The notes: generated by a model from the letters alone, not told the origin. Positions 53,344-63,609 are shown, counted from the first letter of the stretch. The stretch: DNA of 64,000 bases from Bacteroidales bacterium (GCA_014800845.1 JAAVFJ010000017.1:1-64000), one strand, 5' to 3'. Numbers and translations are program-made.

Positions 53344-56300
53344 GTGAGCGTAATACTTTCATATAGCGACAACACCACCGGCACGGGCTGGATACCCAAG
53401 GAGCCCTATTCCGGCGACGACATACGCAAAATCAATGACCCTAACGGCGACACCGTGGAGCATCCGCGCACGGCTATCCCGAGTCCCTTTGCGCAGGTTG
53501 ACCTCGTGCTTACAGCCTTCGAGACTCTGGCCTCGGAGGGGCTGACCACCGGCGCCGCCATGCACCACCGCCTTGTGAGCGATGCACTCGATGTGGCGCA
53601 GATACTCTTTGACTACCCCAACCACGCGCGCAACCTGCGAATCCTGCGCTGGAACCCTGAGAGCGCACTGGCCGCCATGGCGCGTGGGAGCGAGGCCCAC
53701 AGGCTTCTGGCCGACACGCTGCGCCTGTATATGGAGGGGGATGACCGGGCCTACAATTTCTCTTCGGCCGGCGACTGGTATATCCTTATGAGTCAGGGGC
53801 GTGTGATAGGCTCAACCTCTCCGGCCACACTCACCATGGGTGCCCCCGGCATAGGGCAGGTCGACGAGATTATGGTGGAGCAGAACCGCCCGCTGTTCGG
53901 CGAGCCGCGCCATCTCTGGGAACGCGACGAAGAGTTTGTAATCTACCTGATTCACTGGTTTAACGCCTACCCGCAGCTGCGCACATCCCTGCGCGGGGTG
54001 TATGACTACATCCTGGCCAACATCAAGGAGATAAGCCGACGCAAGCCGCAGCTCTACAGCCGCATACTCTCGCGCGTGGAAAACCCCACGGCACTCAATC
54101 TCCCGGCTGCGCAGGCACTGGCCGACGCTATGCTTGCCAACTACTCGGAGCCGGCAGCTTCCATGGCGCCGCGCATCTTCGGAGTCTCCTTTTTCACCCG
54201 AAAGACCGACGACATACTCCGCTCACCCAAGGAGAGCGATTTCCGCCTGAAGCCTCTGATAGAGCAGCCCGCCTCCTCGCTCCCTCCGCTGATTCTGCGC
54301 GAAGGCTTCACCCCCCCTGGGGCCGAGGACTTCCGATACATCTCCCAGCCCTGGCAGCCGGGCACCGTGGTGCGCACCGGCGGTGTGGCACCTGAGGAGC
54401 GCACCCTCCCCGATACCTCTATAGTCTATCCCTGGCTTACCTCATGCGACCTGCTTGAGGATACCCTCATACGCCTGGCCACCCCCGTGGCTCCGCAATT
54501 CTTCACAGCCATGTCCGGCGGCCCCGACACCCTCGGCTGTCTGCTACCCGTGAAACCCCTGTTCTTCCGCTACTTCCCGGCCTCTTACCTACGTGCCAAC
54601 GTGGTGCCCGGCAAACCCGTGATGGAGCTGCGCGAAGAGGGGTGCAATGTGGTGGCAGTGCTCCGCCTCCCCACCAAGGGGGGCTACGTGGAGCTGCAGC
54701 GCATCTACCGCCCCGGCGTGACGGCTGACCCCGAGGGGGATGGCGCTATCTTTGAAAACGCACGAATCTCGGCAGCCGTCTTCCCCTTTGCCCGTACCGG
54801 CGAGCAGGACATATACAATGTGCGCCTCTTCGAGATGATGCCCGACTACCGGAGCACGCTCAGCTTCTTCGGCCCGGACCCGGAGCACGCTGTGGAGATA
54901 CGCGACCCCTTTGTGCGCACCCGCAGCCGCGTTATGCGCACCTCCTATTATGAAGTGGACGACACGTGGGACTATGCCCGCGTGGATATTGTGGCTGACA
55001 ATGGCGCTTCTGCCCCCTGCGGCGGCGTGATTCTCCCTTGCTGGCCCGAATACAATGCCGGCAGCGATGAGTTTACCTTCGCCGTGGACTTCGGTACCAC
55101 CAACTCCCATGTGGAATACTGCATAGGCGACAACCCTCCCCGCCCCCTCACTTTCGACGCCGGACGCGAGGCTACGCTGGTGGCCACGCTCGATGCCCCC
55201 GGCACTCTGGCTCAGGCCGATACGCTGCTCGATGTGGAGTTCGTGCCCCGCAACATAGGTGAGGAGTTTGGGTTCCCAATGCGCACAGCCCTGTCGCGCA
55301 ACGCCACCACCGACGCTCACCCCGAGGCGCTGCGCAGCGTGAACATCCCCTTCCTCTACGAGCGCAAGCCCTTCAACGGCTACCGCGTGAGCACCATGCT
55401 CAAGTGGGGCGCCGAGCAGGAGGAGGCCGAGCAGTTCCTCAGAGAGATAATGCTGCTGCTCAGAGCCCGAATCATACTGAGCAACGGCTCGCCGGCACGC
55501 TCGCGGCTGATTTATTTCTACCCCGTGAGCATGAAGCGTTCGCTGCAGCATCGCTACCTCACGCTCTGGGAGGACCTGTATGCCCGCTATCTGAACCCCG
55601 CCGACATCAAGGTGCAGGCGCTTCCGGAAAGCGTGGCGCCCGCCTACTTCTATCACAACGCATCGACCGAAGGCTCCGACTACGCCAGCATAGACATAGG
55701 TGGCGGCTCGAGCGACGTGGTGATTTATAAGGCTGACGAGGAGCGCATGCGTTCGCATCCCGAAATCATCGCCTCCTTCCGCTTTGCCGGCAACTCCCTG
55801 TTTGGCGACGCGTTTACCCACGCTGACGCTGCCTCTAACCCCATGATTCAGAAGTATGTAGCCTATTTCTCGAAGCTCTTGGGCAGCGACCCGCAGCTGA
55901 GTTTCCTCGATGCCATACTCTCTGACATACTCACCACCGGACGCAGCGAAGACATCAACGCCTTCCTCTTCTCAGTGGAGCAGACCCCCGCTCTGCGCAA
56001 GCTCAGGGAGCTTGACCGCAGGCCCTTCAGCTACAACTCCCTGCTGAGCGACGATGCCGGACTCAAGATAGTGTTCCTCTACTTCTACGCCGCGCTGATT
56101 TATTACGTGGCGCAACTCATGAAGCAGGCTGGCATAGGCCTCCCGCGCCGTATCTGCTTCTCAGGCACCGGCTCCAAGATACTCAACATACTCGGCCGCC
56201 ACGACACGGTCGAAGAGTTTACAGAGGCCATAATCGAAAAGGTCTACGGCGAGCGTTACAAGGCACCCCATCGTTTTGAGCTGATGATTGAACGCGCTCA

Positions 56301-56739
56301 CCCAAAGCAGGTTACCTGCAAAGGTGGCCTGGAGCTGGAGCGCCGCATAGGCCTCGGAGAGACCGACCGAAGCCCCTTCAGCGCACGCAACATAATGGCC
56401 CACAAGACTCAATACTCGCTCACCTCGGTGCCCGAATACACCTATGCCTCGGTGCGCACGACCGAGTCCCGCGCCGAAATAGTGCAGGCCGTGGAGGACT
56501 TCAACGCCTTCTTCCTGAGCATGATGCAGCAGGAGTGGGGCGAGGAGTTCGGCGTGAGCCGCGAAGCTGTAGAGAAATTCCGCAGCGAAGCCTCGCGCGA
56601 CATACCCAACTATCTGGCCTCCGGCATCCGCACCTTCCTCCCCGAGAGCGACGCCCCCGACGAGCGCGTGGAGGATGTGCCCTTCTTCTACGCCATCACC
56701 GGCATTATCCGCAACACCCTGATTCCCCTCTTCGCCTAA
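53344..56739 (+). CDS. Giant actin/Hsp70-superfamily ATPase with long N-terminal extension
   Basis: 1131 residues from a GTG start (MSVILSYSDN). The first about 575 residues have no recognised domain. From about 578 the actin/Hsp70 fold is recognisable by its three nucleotide-binding motifs: phosphate-1 VDFGTTNSHVEY (near 581-592), phosphate-2 SIDIGGGSSDVVIY (near 782-795) and the adenosine motif FSGTGSKILNIL (near 939-950). It is soluble, with no signal peptide. The first half of the protein is not a familiar chaperone substrate domain, and no C-terminal peptide-binding domain like DnaK is seen. It is the largest gene of the operon, between the tubulin-like gene and a single-pass membrane protein, so it may drive or regulate a membrane-bound assembly. 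Filament formation is unproven. Confidence 0.82.
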   Translation: MSVILSYSDNTTGTGWIPKEPYSGDDIRKINDPNGDTVEHPRTAIPSPFAQVDLVLTAFETLASEGLTTGAAMHHRLVSDALDVAQILFDYPNHARNLRILRWNPESALAAMARGSEAHRLLADTLRLYMEGDDRAYNFSSAGDWYILMSQGRVIGSTSPATLTMGAPGIGQVDEIMVEQNRPLFGEPRHLWERDEEFVIYLIHWFNAYPQLRTSLRGVYDYILANIKEISRRKPQLYSRILSRVENPTALNLPAAQALADAMLANYSEPAASMAPRIFGVSFFTRKTDDILRSPKESDFRLKPLIEQPASSLPPLILREGFTPPGAEDFRYISQPWQPGTVVRTGGVAPEERTLPDTSIVYPWLTSCDLLEDTLIRLATPVAPQFFTAMSGGPDTLGCLLPVKPLFFRYFPASYLRANVVPGKPVMELREEGCNVVAVLRLPTKGGYVELQRIYRPGVTADPEGDGAIFENARISAAVFPFARTGEQDIYNVRLFEMMPDYRSTLSFFGPDPEHAVEIRDPFVRTRSRVMRTSYYEVDDTWDYARVDIVADNGASAPCGGVILPCWPEYNAGSDEFTFAVDFGTTNSHVEYCIGDNPPRPLTFDAGREATLVATLDAPGTLAQADTLLDVEFVPRNIGEEFGFPMRTALSRNATTDAHPEALRSVNIPFLYERKPFNGYRVSTMLKWGAEQEEAEQFLREIMLLLRARIILSNGSPARSRLIYFYPVSMKRSLQHRYLTLWEDLYARYLNPADIKVQALPESVAPAYFYHNASTEGSDYASIDIGGGSSDVVIYKADEERMRSHPEIIASFRFAGNSLFGDAFTHADAASNPMIQKYVAYFSKLLGSDPQLSFLDAILSDILTTGRSEDINAFLFSVEQTPALRKLRELDRRPFSYNSLLSDDAGLKIVFLYFYAALIYYVAQLMKQAGIGLPRRICFSGTGSKILNILGRHDTVEEFTEAIIEKVYGERYKAPHRFELMIERAHPKQVTCKGGLELERRIGLGETDRSPFSARNIMAHKTQYSLTSVPEYTYASVRTTESRAEIVQAVEDFNAFFLSMMQQEWGEEFGVSREAVEKFRSEASRDIPNYLASGIRTFLPESDAPDERVEDVPFFYAITGIIRNTLIPLFA

Positions 56740-56771
56740 ACTCGTAAACGAACCCAAATACTACTACTGAT

Positions 56772-58037
56772 ATGAAACGCCTGATACCAGCCTTTATCTC
56801 TCTCATTTTTCTGAGTCTCAGTGCCTCTGCCGCTACCCCGCAGCAGATGGAGCAGGCCCGTGCCGCCGTTTATCGCCTCTGCTTGCGCTACATGAACAAT
56901 GGCAGCGGATACCTCGATGACAGCAAATTCCCTTCAAGTGTCTCCGAACTGGAGGGGACAATCTCCCGTCACGATAAGGAGCAGGCCAACCTGAAGCGCC
57001 TGCAGTCCATAGCCATGCCCCCCGAAAGCGAATATGCCTCCTGGGACAAAGGCACTTTCGATAAGTATTGGACGGTTACTTTCTACGACAAACTCCCCTC
57101 ATTCGACGGCAAGAGCGAATGTCGCGGCAAGGTTGCCAAGCGTGTGAGCGCAATAAAAGTGACTGTGGCCGAGCCTGTTAAGGAGGCTCCCGAGGTTAAA
57201 CCAGAAGAGGTGACCAACCCCGAGGAGGAGCAGAAACCCGAGGAGGAAGCAAAGCCGGAAGAGGCCGGCAAAGCTGACGAGATTCTGGCCGCCGCTCCCG
57301 ATAATGTCCCGGGTACTGATTCGGTGCTGGCCGCCGCCACCGATGGCCCTGTAAATGCAGAGCAGCAGAGCAAGGATTCCGGCAACACGGTGTCAATCAT
57401 AGTGCTGTGTGTGCTCGTGCTCGTGGTTGTGGGTCTTGTGGCCTACGCGCTCAACGTGATGCGCAAGAATAAAGAGGAGGATGAAGCCCCCGTGCGTCGC
57501 CGTCCGCGCCGCGACCCCCGAGAGCCGGAGCCCTCGCCGGTCAGCAATGTCGACATGGAGGATGAGAGTGCATTCGCCTCTTACGCCGCTCCCGAGGAGC
57601 CGCGCGACAGCCGTGACGCTGAGATAGCCACCCTGCGCGCCGAGCTCGACCGCCTGCGTCGCCAGACCGGCAAGCAGGAGCAGCGCTACACCCCCGGCAG
57701 CTCCCGTCCGCGTCAGCCCCGCGTGATTTACCTGGCCCGCGCCAATGCCGATGGTGTATTCACCCGCGCCGACGCCTCTTATAACATGGGCAACTCAATC
57801 TTTAAACTTGTTACAACTGACGGAGTGTCAGGTACTTACCAGGTAATCGACGACCCCGCCGTGTTTGAGCTGGCGCTGATGACCCCCACCGACTACTTGG
57901 AGAACGCCTGCACCGGGCGCAATCTGCAACTTTCGCAGGGTGCTTCAGTAATCATCAATGAGGCTGCCGGCACAGCCATCTTTGACCGTGGCCGCTGGCG
58001 CGTGACCCGCAAAGCCCAGATTCGCTACTCACGCTAA
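56772..58037 (+). CDS. Single-pass membrane protein with coiled coil, tubulin/actin operon
   Basis: 421 residues. A signal peptide (1-20, ending ASA) opens a periplasmic domain (about 21-135), then a Pro/Glu-rich linker (EEQKPEEEAKPEEAGK, about 150-165). One transmembrane segment (about 207-228, IIVLCVLVLVVVGLVAYAL) follows, then a very basic stretch (VRRRPRRDPRE), a short coiled coil (AEIATLRAELDRLRRQ, about 283-298) and a beta-rich cytoplasmic domain (about 315-421, ending TRKAQIRYSR). The topology places a sensor or anchor outside and a docking domain inside, suited to linking the cytoskeletal ATPases to the envelope. Last gene of the operon; mutS follows after 59 bases without a clear promoter. 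Confidence 0.77.
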   Translation: MKRLIPAFISLIFLSLSASAATPQQMEQARAAVYRLCLRYMNNGSGYLDDSKFPSSVSELEGTISRHDKEQANLKRLQSIAMPPESEYASWDKGTFDKYWTVTFYDKLPSFDGKSECRGKVAKRVSAIKVTVAEPVKEAPEVKPEEVTNPEEEQKPEEEAKPEEAGKADEILAAAPDNVPGTDSVLAAATDGPVNAEQQSKDSGNTVSIIVLCVLVLVVVGLVAYALNVMRKNKEEDEAPVRRRPRRDPREPEPSPVSNVDMEDESAFASYAAPEEPRDSRDAEIATLRAELDRLRRQTGKQEQRYTPGSSRPRQPRVIYLARANADGVFTRADASYNMGNSIFKLVTTDGVSGTYQVIDDPAVFELALMTPTDYLENACTGRNLQLSQGASVIINEAAGTAIFDRGRWRVTRKAQIRYSR

Positions 58038-58096
58038 ATCCCTCCCCGCAAAAATAACGATAATAGCAACTCCCGGTAACCCTTAATACTCCCCAC

Positions 58097-60733
58097 ATGG
58101 CAAAAATAGCTGAAACTCCGCTGATGAAGCAATATAGCGAGATGAAGAAAAAGCATCCCGATGCTGTGTTGCTGTTTCGTGTGGGGGACTTCTACGAGAC
58201 TTTTTCAGAAGATGCCATCACTGCCAGTGAGATTCTCGGCATTACGCTGACCAGACGCGCCAATGGCAAGGCTCAGCATGTGGAGCTGGCCGGTTTCCCG
58301 CACCACGCGCTCGATACCTATCTGCCCAAGCTCGTGAGAGCCGGCAAGCGAGTGGCCATCTGCGAGCAACTCGAGGACCCCAAGCTCGCCAAAAAGCTGG
58401 TGAAGCGCGACATCACGGAGCTCGTAACCCCCGGTGTGAACATGAACGACTCGGTGCTCTCCGGCCGCGAGAACAACTTCCTGGCCGGCGTGCATTTCGG
58501 CTCGAAGAAACTCGGCGTGGCTTTTCTGGACATCTCCACCGGCGAGTATATGTGTGCCGAGGGGGGCGCGGACTACATAGACAAACTCCTGTCAGGCATC
58601 TCCCCCAAAGAGGTGCTGATAATGAGGGGGGAACGAGCGCGTGCCGAAGAGACCTTCAGCGGAAAATACTTCCTTTTTGAACTCGAAGACTGGATTTTCA
58701 CCCCCGATGCAGCCACCGAGCGGCTACTCCGTCATTTTGAGACCGGAAACCTCAAAGGCTTCGGCGTGGACAACATGCCCGACGCCATCATAGCCGCCGG
58801 CGCCCTGCTGCATTATCTCGACATAACGAAGCATCCCAACATATCTCACATAACCTCTCTGTCTCGCCTCGACGAGCAGAAGTATGTGCGTCTTGACCGC
58901 TTCACGGTGCGCAATCTGGAACTGTTGGCACCAATGGCCGAAGAAGGTAAGTGTCTGGTAGACATACTCGACAAGACCGTCACCCCCATGGGCGCCCGCA
59001 TGCTTCGCCGGTGGGTGCTCTTCCCCCTGCGCGAGCCGCAGGAGATTGAGAAGCGCCATAACGTGGTGGAATACTTCTTCAAGCACCCCGACGCACGCAG
59101 TCTGCTTCACGAGCATATACTGACAGTGGGTGACCTGGAGCGAGTAATCTCCAAAGTGGCCACCGGACGCGTTTCGCCGCGCGAGCTGGTGCTTCTGAAA
59201 AACGCTCTCGAAGCCCTGGTGCCCGTGAGGGAGACCGGTCTGAGAGCCTCCTGTCAGGAGCTGCGGGCGCTGGCCGAAAGCATCAATCCCTGCAGCGAAG
59301 TGGCCGGGCGCATAGCCGCCACACTGCGCGAAGATGCCCCCAACCTCCTCTCCCGCGGCAATTTCGTGGCCACGGGTGTCAATGCCGAGCTCGACGAGCT
59401 GCGTTCACTCGCCTCTTCGGGCAAGCAGTATCTCGACTCAATCGTGCAGCGCGAAATAGCAGCTACCGGCATCAGTAGCCTTAAAATAAGTTTCAACAAT
59501 GTGTTCGGCTACTACATAGAGGTGCGCAACACTCATAAGGATAAAGTGCCGGCTGACTGGATTCGTAAGCAGACCCTCGTCAGCGCCGAACGCTATATCA
59601 CTCCCGAGCTTAAGGAGTATGAGCAGAAAATCCTGGGAGCCGAAGCCAAAATCGAAGAACTCGAGGCTCGGATTTTTGCCGAACTTGTGGAGGAAGTGAG
59701 CCGCTTTATCCCAGACATACAGCGCGACGCCACCGCCGTGGCCCATATCGACGTGCTCCTCGCCTTCACCGCCTGCGCCGAGGAATACCGCTACTGCCGC
59801 CCCCATGTGGACGACTCGCTGACCATAAAAATAACCGAGGGTCGCCACCCGGTAATAGAGCGTCGCCTCCCTCCCGGCGAGCCTTACATCTCTAACTCAG
59901 TGGAGCTTGACAACGAGCACACTCAGATAATGATGATTACCGGCCCCAACATGAGCGGTAAGTCGGCCCTGCTGCGCCAGACAGCCCTCATAGTGCTCCT
60001 CGCCCAGATCGGCTCATTCGTGCCGGCCGAGGCGGCTCACATCGGCATAGTCGACAAGATTTTCACCCGTGTGGGGGCTTCCGACAATATTTCGCTGGGT
60101 GAATCTACCTTCATGGTCGAGATGAACGAAGCCTCAGCCATACTCAACAACATGTCCGAGCGCTCCCTGATACTCTTTGACGAACTTGGACGCGGCACCT
60201 CTACCTACGACGGTATCTCGATAGCCTGGGCCATAGTGGAGCATATCCATCAGAACAGCCAGGTTCACCCCAAAACCCTCTTCGCCACCCATTACCACGA
60301 GCTCAACGAGATGGAGAAGCTCTATCCACGCATAGCTAATTTCCACGTTGCGGTAGAGGAACAGAATGGAAAAGTGATATTCGTGCGCAAACTGCGCCGG
60401 GGAGGTTCGGAGCACAGTTTCGGCATCCATGTGGCGCGACTGGCCGGCATGCCACCCGCCATAGTGCGCCGCGCTGATGCCGTATTGGCAGAGCTGGAAA
60501 GTGCCGGTGCCAAAGCTCCTGAAGCCGAAGGACCAAAATGCAGCAAAGCCGATACGGGTAGCTTGGCCGCCGGCCATGCCACTGATGGCGTGCAGCTATC
60601 ATTCTTCCAGCTCGACGACCCACTGCTCTCGCAGATACGCGACCGCATCCTCACGCTCGACATCAACAATCTCACCCCCCTTGAGGCCCTCTCCACTCTC
60701 AACAACCTCAAGTCGCTGCTCACCGGGAAATAA
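58097..60733 (+). CDS. mutS: DNA mismatch repair protein MutS
   Basis: 878 residues. The N-terminal mismatch-binding motif [11 protein letters not shown] (Phe-x-Glu reading head) is present. The clamp and lever regions follow, then the ATPase: Walker [16 protein letters not shown] (about 617-631), Walker [17 protein letters not shown], and [11 protein letters not shown]. MutS recognises mismatches and starts repair with MutL. Length is normal. A DUF2851 gene follows after 3 bases. Confidence 0.97.
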   Translation: MAKIAETPLMKQYSEMKKKHPDAVLLFRVGDFYETFSEDAITASEILGITLTRRANGKAQHVELAGFPHHALDTYLPKLVRAGKRVAICEQLEDPKLAKKLVKRDITELVTPGVNMNDSVLSGRENNFLAGVHFGSKKLGVAFLDISTGEYMCAEGGADYIDKLLSGISPKEVLIMRGERARAEETFSGKYFLFELEDWIFTPDAATERLLRHFETGNLKGFGVDNMPDAIIAAGALLHYLDITKHPNISHITSLSRLDEQKYVRLDRFTVRNLELLAPMAEEGKCLVDILDKTVTPMGARMLRRWVLFPLREPQEIEKRHNVVEYFFKHPDARSLLHEHILTVGDLERVISKVATGRVSPRELVLLKNALEALVPVRETGLRASCQELRALAESINPCSEVAGRIAATLREDAPNLLSRGNFVATGVNAELDELRSLASSGKQYLDSIVQREIAATGISSLKISFNNVFGYYIEVRNTHKDKVPADWIRKQTLVSAERYITPELKEYEQKILGAEAKIEELEARIFAELVEEVSRFIPDIQRDATAVAHIDVLLAFTACAEEYRYCRPHVDDSLTIKITEGRHPVIERRLPPGEPYISNSVELDNEHTQIMMITGPNMSGKSALLRQTALIVLLAQIGSFVPAEAAHIGIVDKIFTRVGASDNISLGESTFMVEMNEASAILNNMSERSLILFDELGRGTSTYDGISIAWAIVEHIHQNSQVHPKTLFATHYHELNEMEKLYPRIANFHVAVEEQNGKVIFVRKLRRGGSEHSFGIHVARLAGMPPAIVRRADAVLAELESAGAKAPEAEGPKCSKADTGSLAAGHATDGVQLSFFQLDDPLLSQIRDRILTLDINNLTPLEALSTLNNLKSLLTGK

Positions 60734-60736
60734 CTC

Positions 60737-62041
60737 ATGGAAAAGATGATGCAATACGCCTGGCAGTGGCGCCTCTACGGGTCTGCAGACCACCGGCTCA
60801 CTGACGGACGCACCCTGCGCATCCTCCATCCCGGACAGCTCAACCACGCCTCCGGCCCCGACTTCTTCAACGCTAAAGTGCTGATTGACGGTGTGGAATG
60901 GGCCGGCAACGTGGAGCTCCACATCAAAGCCTCCGACTGGTATCGCCACGGCCACCAATTTGACCGCGCCTACGACTCCGTTGCGCTCCACGTGGTCAGC
61001 GTCAACGACGGCTACGTGCGTCGCCCCGACGGTTCCCTCATTCCCCAACTCGTGCTCCCATTTACCGAGCAGATGTCCGAACGCTACTCCATGCTCGCCT
61101 CCCCCGCCGCGCCGCTGCGTTGCCGCGCCTACATAGCCGCCGTGCCCCGCCTGTTCGTGCACGATGCCGTAGATGCCGCCGCCATGGAGCGCCTGCTTGT
61201 CAAGACCGACCACCTCGAAGAGATGCTCTCACTCACCGGGGGCGACTGGCTCCACACCCTGCAGATCACGCTCGCCCGTGCGCTCGGCTTCGGCCTCAAT
61301 GGCGACCCTATGGAGCGCCTCGCCCGCATGCTCCCGCCCACCCTCACCGGGCGCCACTCCAACTCCGAATTTCAGCTTGAAGCACTCCTGCTCGGAGCCG
61401 CCGGTCTGCTCGAAGTGGCCGCGCGCGAGGATGATTACTTCCGCAGCCTCGCAGCCGAATGGGGCTTCCTGCAGCATAAATACGGCTTGACGCCACTGCC
61501 GGCACACATCTGGAAATTCTCAGGCACCCGCCCGGCCGCGTCCCCCCTGCGACGCATCGTCTGTCTGTCGCGCCTCATAAAAGAGGGGAGCCCCCTGATG
61601 CACCGCCTGCTTGAAGCCGCCGGAGCTCCCGCGCCCCTTCGCGAAATCTTCAAAGTGACCCTGAGGGGCTACTGGGCCTCACACCTCACATTTGGCTCCC
61701 CCTCCTCTCGCGACTACTCCAAAGCCATCGGCACCGCGCAGCTCGACATCCTCCTCATCAACGCCGTGGCACCCCTCTATTATGCCTACGGCGAACGGAC
61801 CGGGCGCCCCGCCCTGCAGGAGAATGCCCGAAGCCTGCTCGAGACGCTCCCCCCTGAGAGCAACCGCGTGATGCGCCTCTGGCGCGACGCCATAGATTAC
61901 TGTCCCGAAAACGCGTGGGAGAGCCAGGGCCTCCTGCACCTGACGCGCACCTACTGCGAGCCCGGCAACTGCCTCCGCTGCCGCATAGCCCTCCAGGCCC
62001 TTCGCCAGCCCCACCCCCGAAAATCCACCGAGGCAGTGTGA
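60737..62041 (+). CDS. DUF2851 family protein
   Basis: 434 residues, cytoplasmic. The N-terminal region with LHPGQLNHASGPDFFNAKV and GNVELHIKASDWYRHGHQ carries a cluster of conserved His, Asp and Glu residues (D-x-F, E-x-H-x-K) resembling a PD-(D/E)xK-like nuclease core. A C-terminal cysteine group YCEPGNCLRCRI (about 408-419) may bind a metal. DUF2851 is widespread in Bacteroidetes with no described function. It starts 3 bases after mutS, hinting at a link to DNA metabolism. The nuclease idea is inference. Confidence 0.82.
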   Translation: MEKMMQYAWQWRLYGSADHRLTDGRTLRILHPGQLNHASGPDFFNAKVLIDGVEWAGNVELHIKASDWYRHGHQFDRAYDSVALHVVSVNDGYVRRPDGSLIPQLVLPFTEQMSERYSMLASPAAPLRCRAYIAAVPRLFVHDAVDAAAMERLLVKTDHLEEMLSLTGGDWLHTLQITLARALGFGLNGDPMERLARMLPPTLTGRHSNSEFQLEALLLGAAGLLEVAAREDDYFRSLAAEWGFLQHKYGLTPLPAHIWKFSGTRPAASPLRRIVCLSRLIKEGSPLMHRLLEAAGAPAPLREIFKVTLRGYWASHLTFGSPSSRDYSKAIGTAQLDILLINAVAPLYYAYGERTGRPALQENARSLLETLPPESNRVMRLWRDAIDYCPENAWESQGLLHLTRTYCEPGNCLRCRIALQALRQPHPRKSTEAV

Positions 62042-62063
62042 CGGCACCCGCAACCCCTCCGAA

Positions 62064-62093
62064 CCGCTAAAGGGGGATAAGTTAACATTACTG
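62064..62093 (+). repeat. Dispersed 30-bp repeat shared with the 765-bp element
   Basis: The segment begins CCGCTAAAGGGGGATAAG and ends ACATTACTG, differing at two bases from 37623-37652 and by a few more from the reverse complement of 37321-37349. Three copies in one window suggest a repeat family in this genome. Confidence 0.7.
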
Positions 62094-62232
62094 CCTACAA
62101 ACCGCGCCGACCAATTGCAAGAAAATCCCCGATTCTCAGAGAATACCTTCCCTGAGCCGATAGTGTGCATCAGGAAACATAGAGGCCCAAACAGCGTACT
62201 GAAAAAAGTTTTTGAAAAATAATTGTGAAAAA

Positions 62233-62264
62233 TTTGCATTTGTTAGAATTAATCCTTACCTTTA
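62233..62264 (+). promoter_or_regulatory. Promoter-like sequence of the LRR surface protein gene
   Basis: TTTG (62233-62236) and TACCTTTA (62257-62264; last base differs from TAnnTTTG) with a 20-base spacer. Confidence 0.5.
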
Positions 62265-62370
62265 CGGTGCCTTTTATGGTAAAAAACTGAAGTGCGCCGG
62301 GATAAGTGACATTTTGGCGTATCTCTACAAAATACTAACTGAATTTATTAACAATTTAAAATTTTTAATC

Positions 62371-63609
62371 ATGAAAAAAAGTTACTTAGTTTTGGCAGCT
62401 TTTGGTCTATATCTGTCTGCATGGGGACAACAACCAAATGATTTTAAGGTTGGAGAATTGTATTATTCCATCATTTCGGAGGATGAGAAGACAGTAGCGG
62501 TGGAGAATGGAGACAAGAGAATGAATCATCTCCTTTTGGATATGCCCTCGTTCAACAGTCCGGTGAGTCAAGCATCAGATATTGACAATGATTCAGAGGA
62601 TGATGAGGAATATGGATATAATTTTGAAACTTACATGGGTAACTATTGTAAGGGGGATATTGTAGTACCCTCTACTATAGAGTATCAGGGCACAACTTAT
62701 ACCGTGACTCAGCTGGCAGACGGCGCTTTTTCTTATTGTCGTGATGTGACTTCTGTAACTATGCCTGAGACTTTGCAATACATTGGGCCCGGGGCATTTT
62801 ATTTGTGTGGATCGTTGGAGGAAGTAATTATTCCTGATTCTGTAGAAGACGTTGGGGAGTGGGCTTTCCGCCGTTGTTATAATTTGGTAAAAGTTCATTG
62901 GCCGAGCTCTGCTTCAAAGATAAATGAGTTAGCATTTGCCAATGTTGGAAGTAATCATCGATTCGACGAACCCGATGGACCTTATTTTATGTTAGAAAAT
63001 GGCGAAAATATAACCCATGTCGCAATAAGTGGTTTTTGGGGTGCTTATATGAGAGAATTCCCTTACTGGGATAACTTAGTGGAAATTGGCATAAACTCTT
63101 TTAATGGCACGCAATTGACTTTCGTTAAAATTCCGGAGGGATGCAGTGTGGGGAAGGATGCCTTTTTAAGCAATCGCAAGCTTCAAACAATAGAGTTGCC
63201 AAAAGATTGTCGTGACAATATTTCAGAGGTGTTTATTGGTAGTGAGAACGTGCAACTCATACGCATTGCCGCCACCGTACCCCCTGTGTTAAGCAGGGAT
63301 TGGGCGGCAAAGGTAGCCGAGAACTGTGTACTTGAAGTGCCGGATGAGTCATTGGAGCTGTATCGCAATGCCGAATATTGGAAGAATTTCTCGGAAATCA
63401 TCACCAGTGGCGTGGAGACAGTAGAGGCATCTCGCTTCTCGGCCATTGGTCTTAGCGGTTCTTTGCGCGTGAATAGCGATAAGGAGGCCACCGTATTTGA
63501 CATGCAGGGTACAAGGCTACATACAGGTCTTGACTTTGAGCTGCAGTTACCCGCCGGCATCTACATTGTGAAGTCTAGTGAGACTGAACGCAAGGTGCAG
63601 GTGAAGTAA
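62371..63609 (+). CDS. BspA-like leucine-rich repeat surface protein with sorting tail
   Basis: 412 residues from the ATG at 62371, preceded by an A/T-rich leader. A signal peptide ends near AWG (about 18). From about 85 BspA-type (LRR_5) repeats occur: IVVPSTIEYQGTTYTVTQLA, ADGAFSYCRDVTSVTMPETL, GAFYLCGSLEEVIIPDSV, AFRRCYNLVKVHWPSS, then more diverged ones to about 330. The C-terminus (VFDMQGTRLHTG, LPAGIYIVKS, KVQVK, about 375-412) matches a type 9 secretion sorting tail. Probably an adhesion or binding protein on the cell surface. Base composition is clearly more A/T-rich than neighbours, which may mean recent transfer. Confidence 0.83.
   Translation: MKKSYLVLAAFGLYLSAWGQQPNDFKVGELYYSIISEDEKTVAVENGDKRMNHLLLDMPSFNSPVSQASDIDNDSEDDEEYGYNFETYMGNYCKGDIVVPSTIEYQGTTYTVTQLADGAFSYCRDVTSVTMPETLQYIGPGAFYLCGSLEEVIIPDSVEDVGEWAFRRCYNLVKVHWPSSASKINELAFANVGSNHRFDEPDGPYFMLENGENITHVAISGFWGAYMREFPYWDNLVEIGINSFNGTQLTFVKIPEGCSVGKDAFLSNRKLQTIELPKDCRDNISEVFIGSENVQLIRIAATVPPVLSRDWAAKVAENCVLEVPDESLELYRNAEYWKNFSEIITSGVETVEASRFSAIGLSGSLRVNSDKEATVFDMQGTRLHTGLDFELQLPAGIYIVKSSETERKVQVK

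Larger units (their letters stand above)
62042..62370. other. Intergenic region with copy of element module and leader of LRR gene
   Basis: No gene is seen. Positions 62064-62093 match the 30-base module of the 765-bp element (28 of 30 bases with 37623-37652), so this is a dispersed repeat. The rest is A/T-rich and contains the promoter-like 62233-62264 and a leader of about 100 bases for the gene at 62371. Confidence 0.6.

Noticed and set aside
54589..55821. 410-codon minus-strand open frame opposite the actin-like gene
   Set aside because: It shadows a recognisable ATPase with all three nucleotide motifs on the plus strand; the antisense sequence shows no family features.
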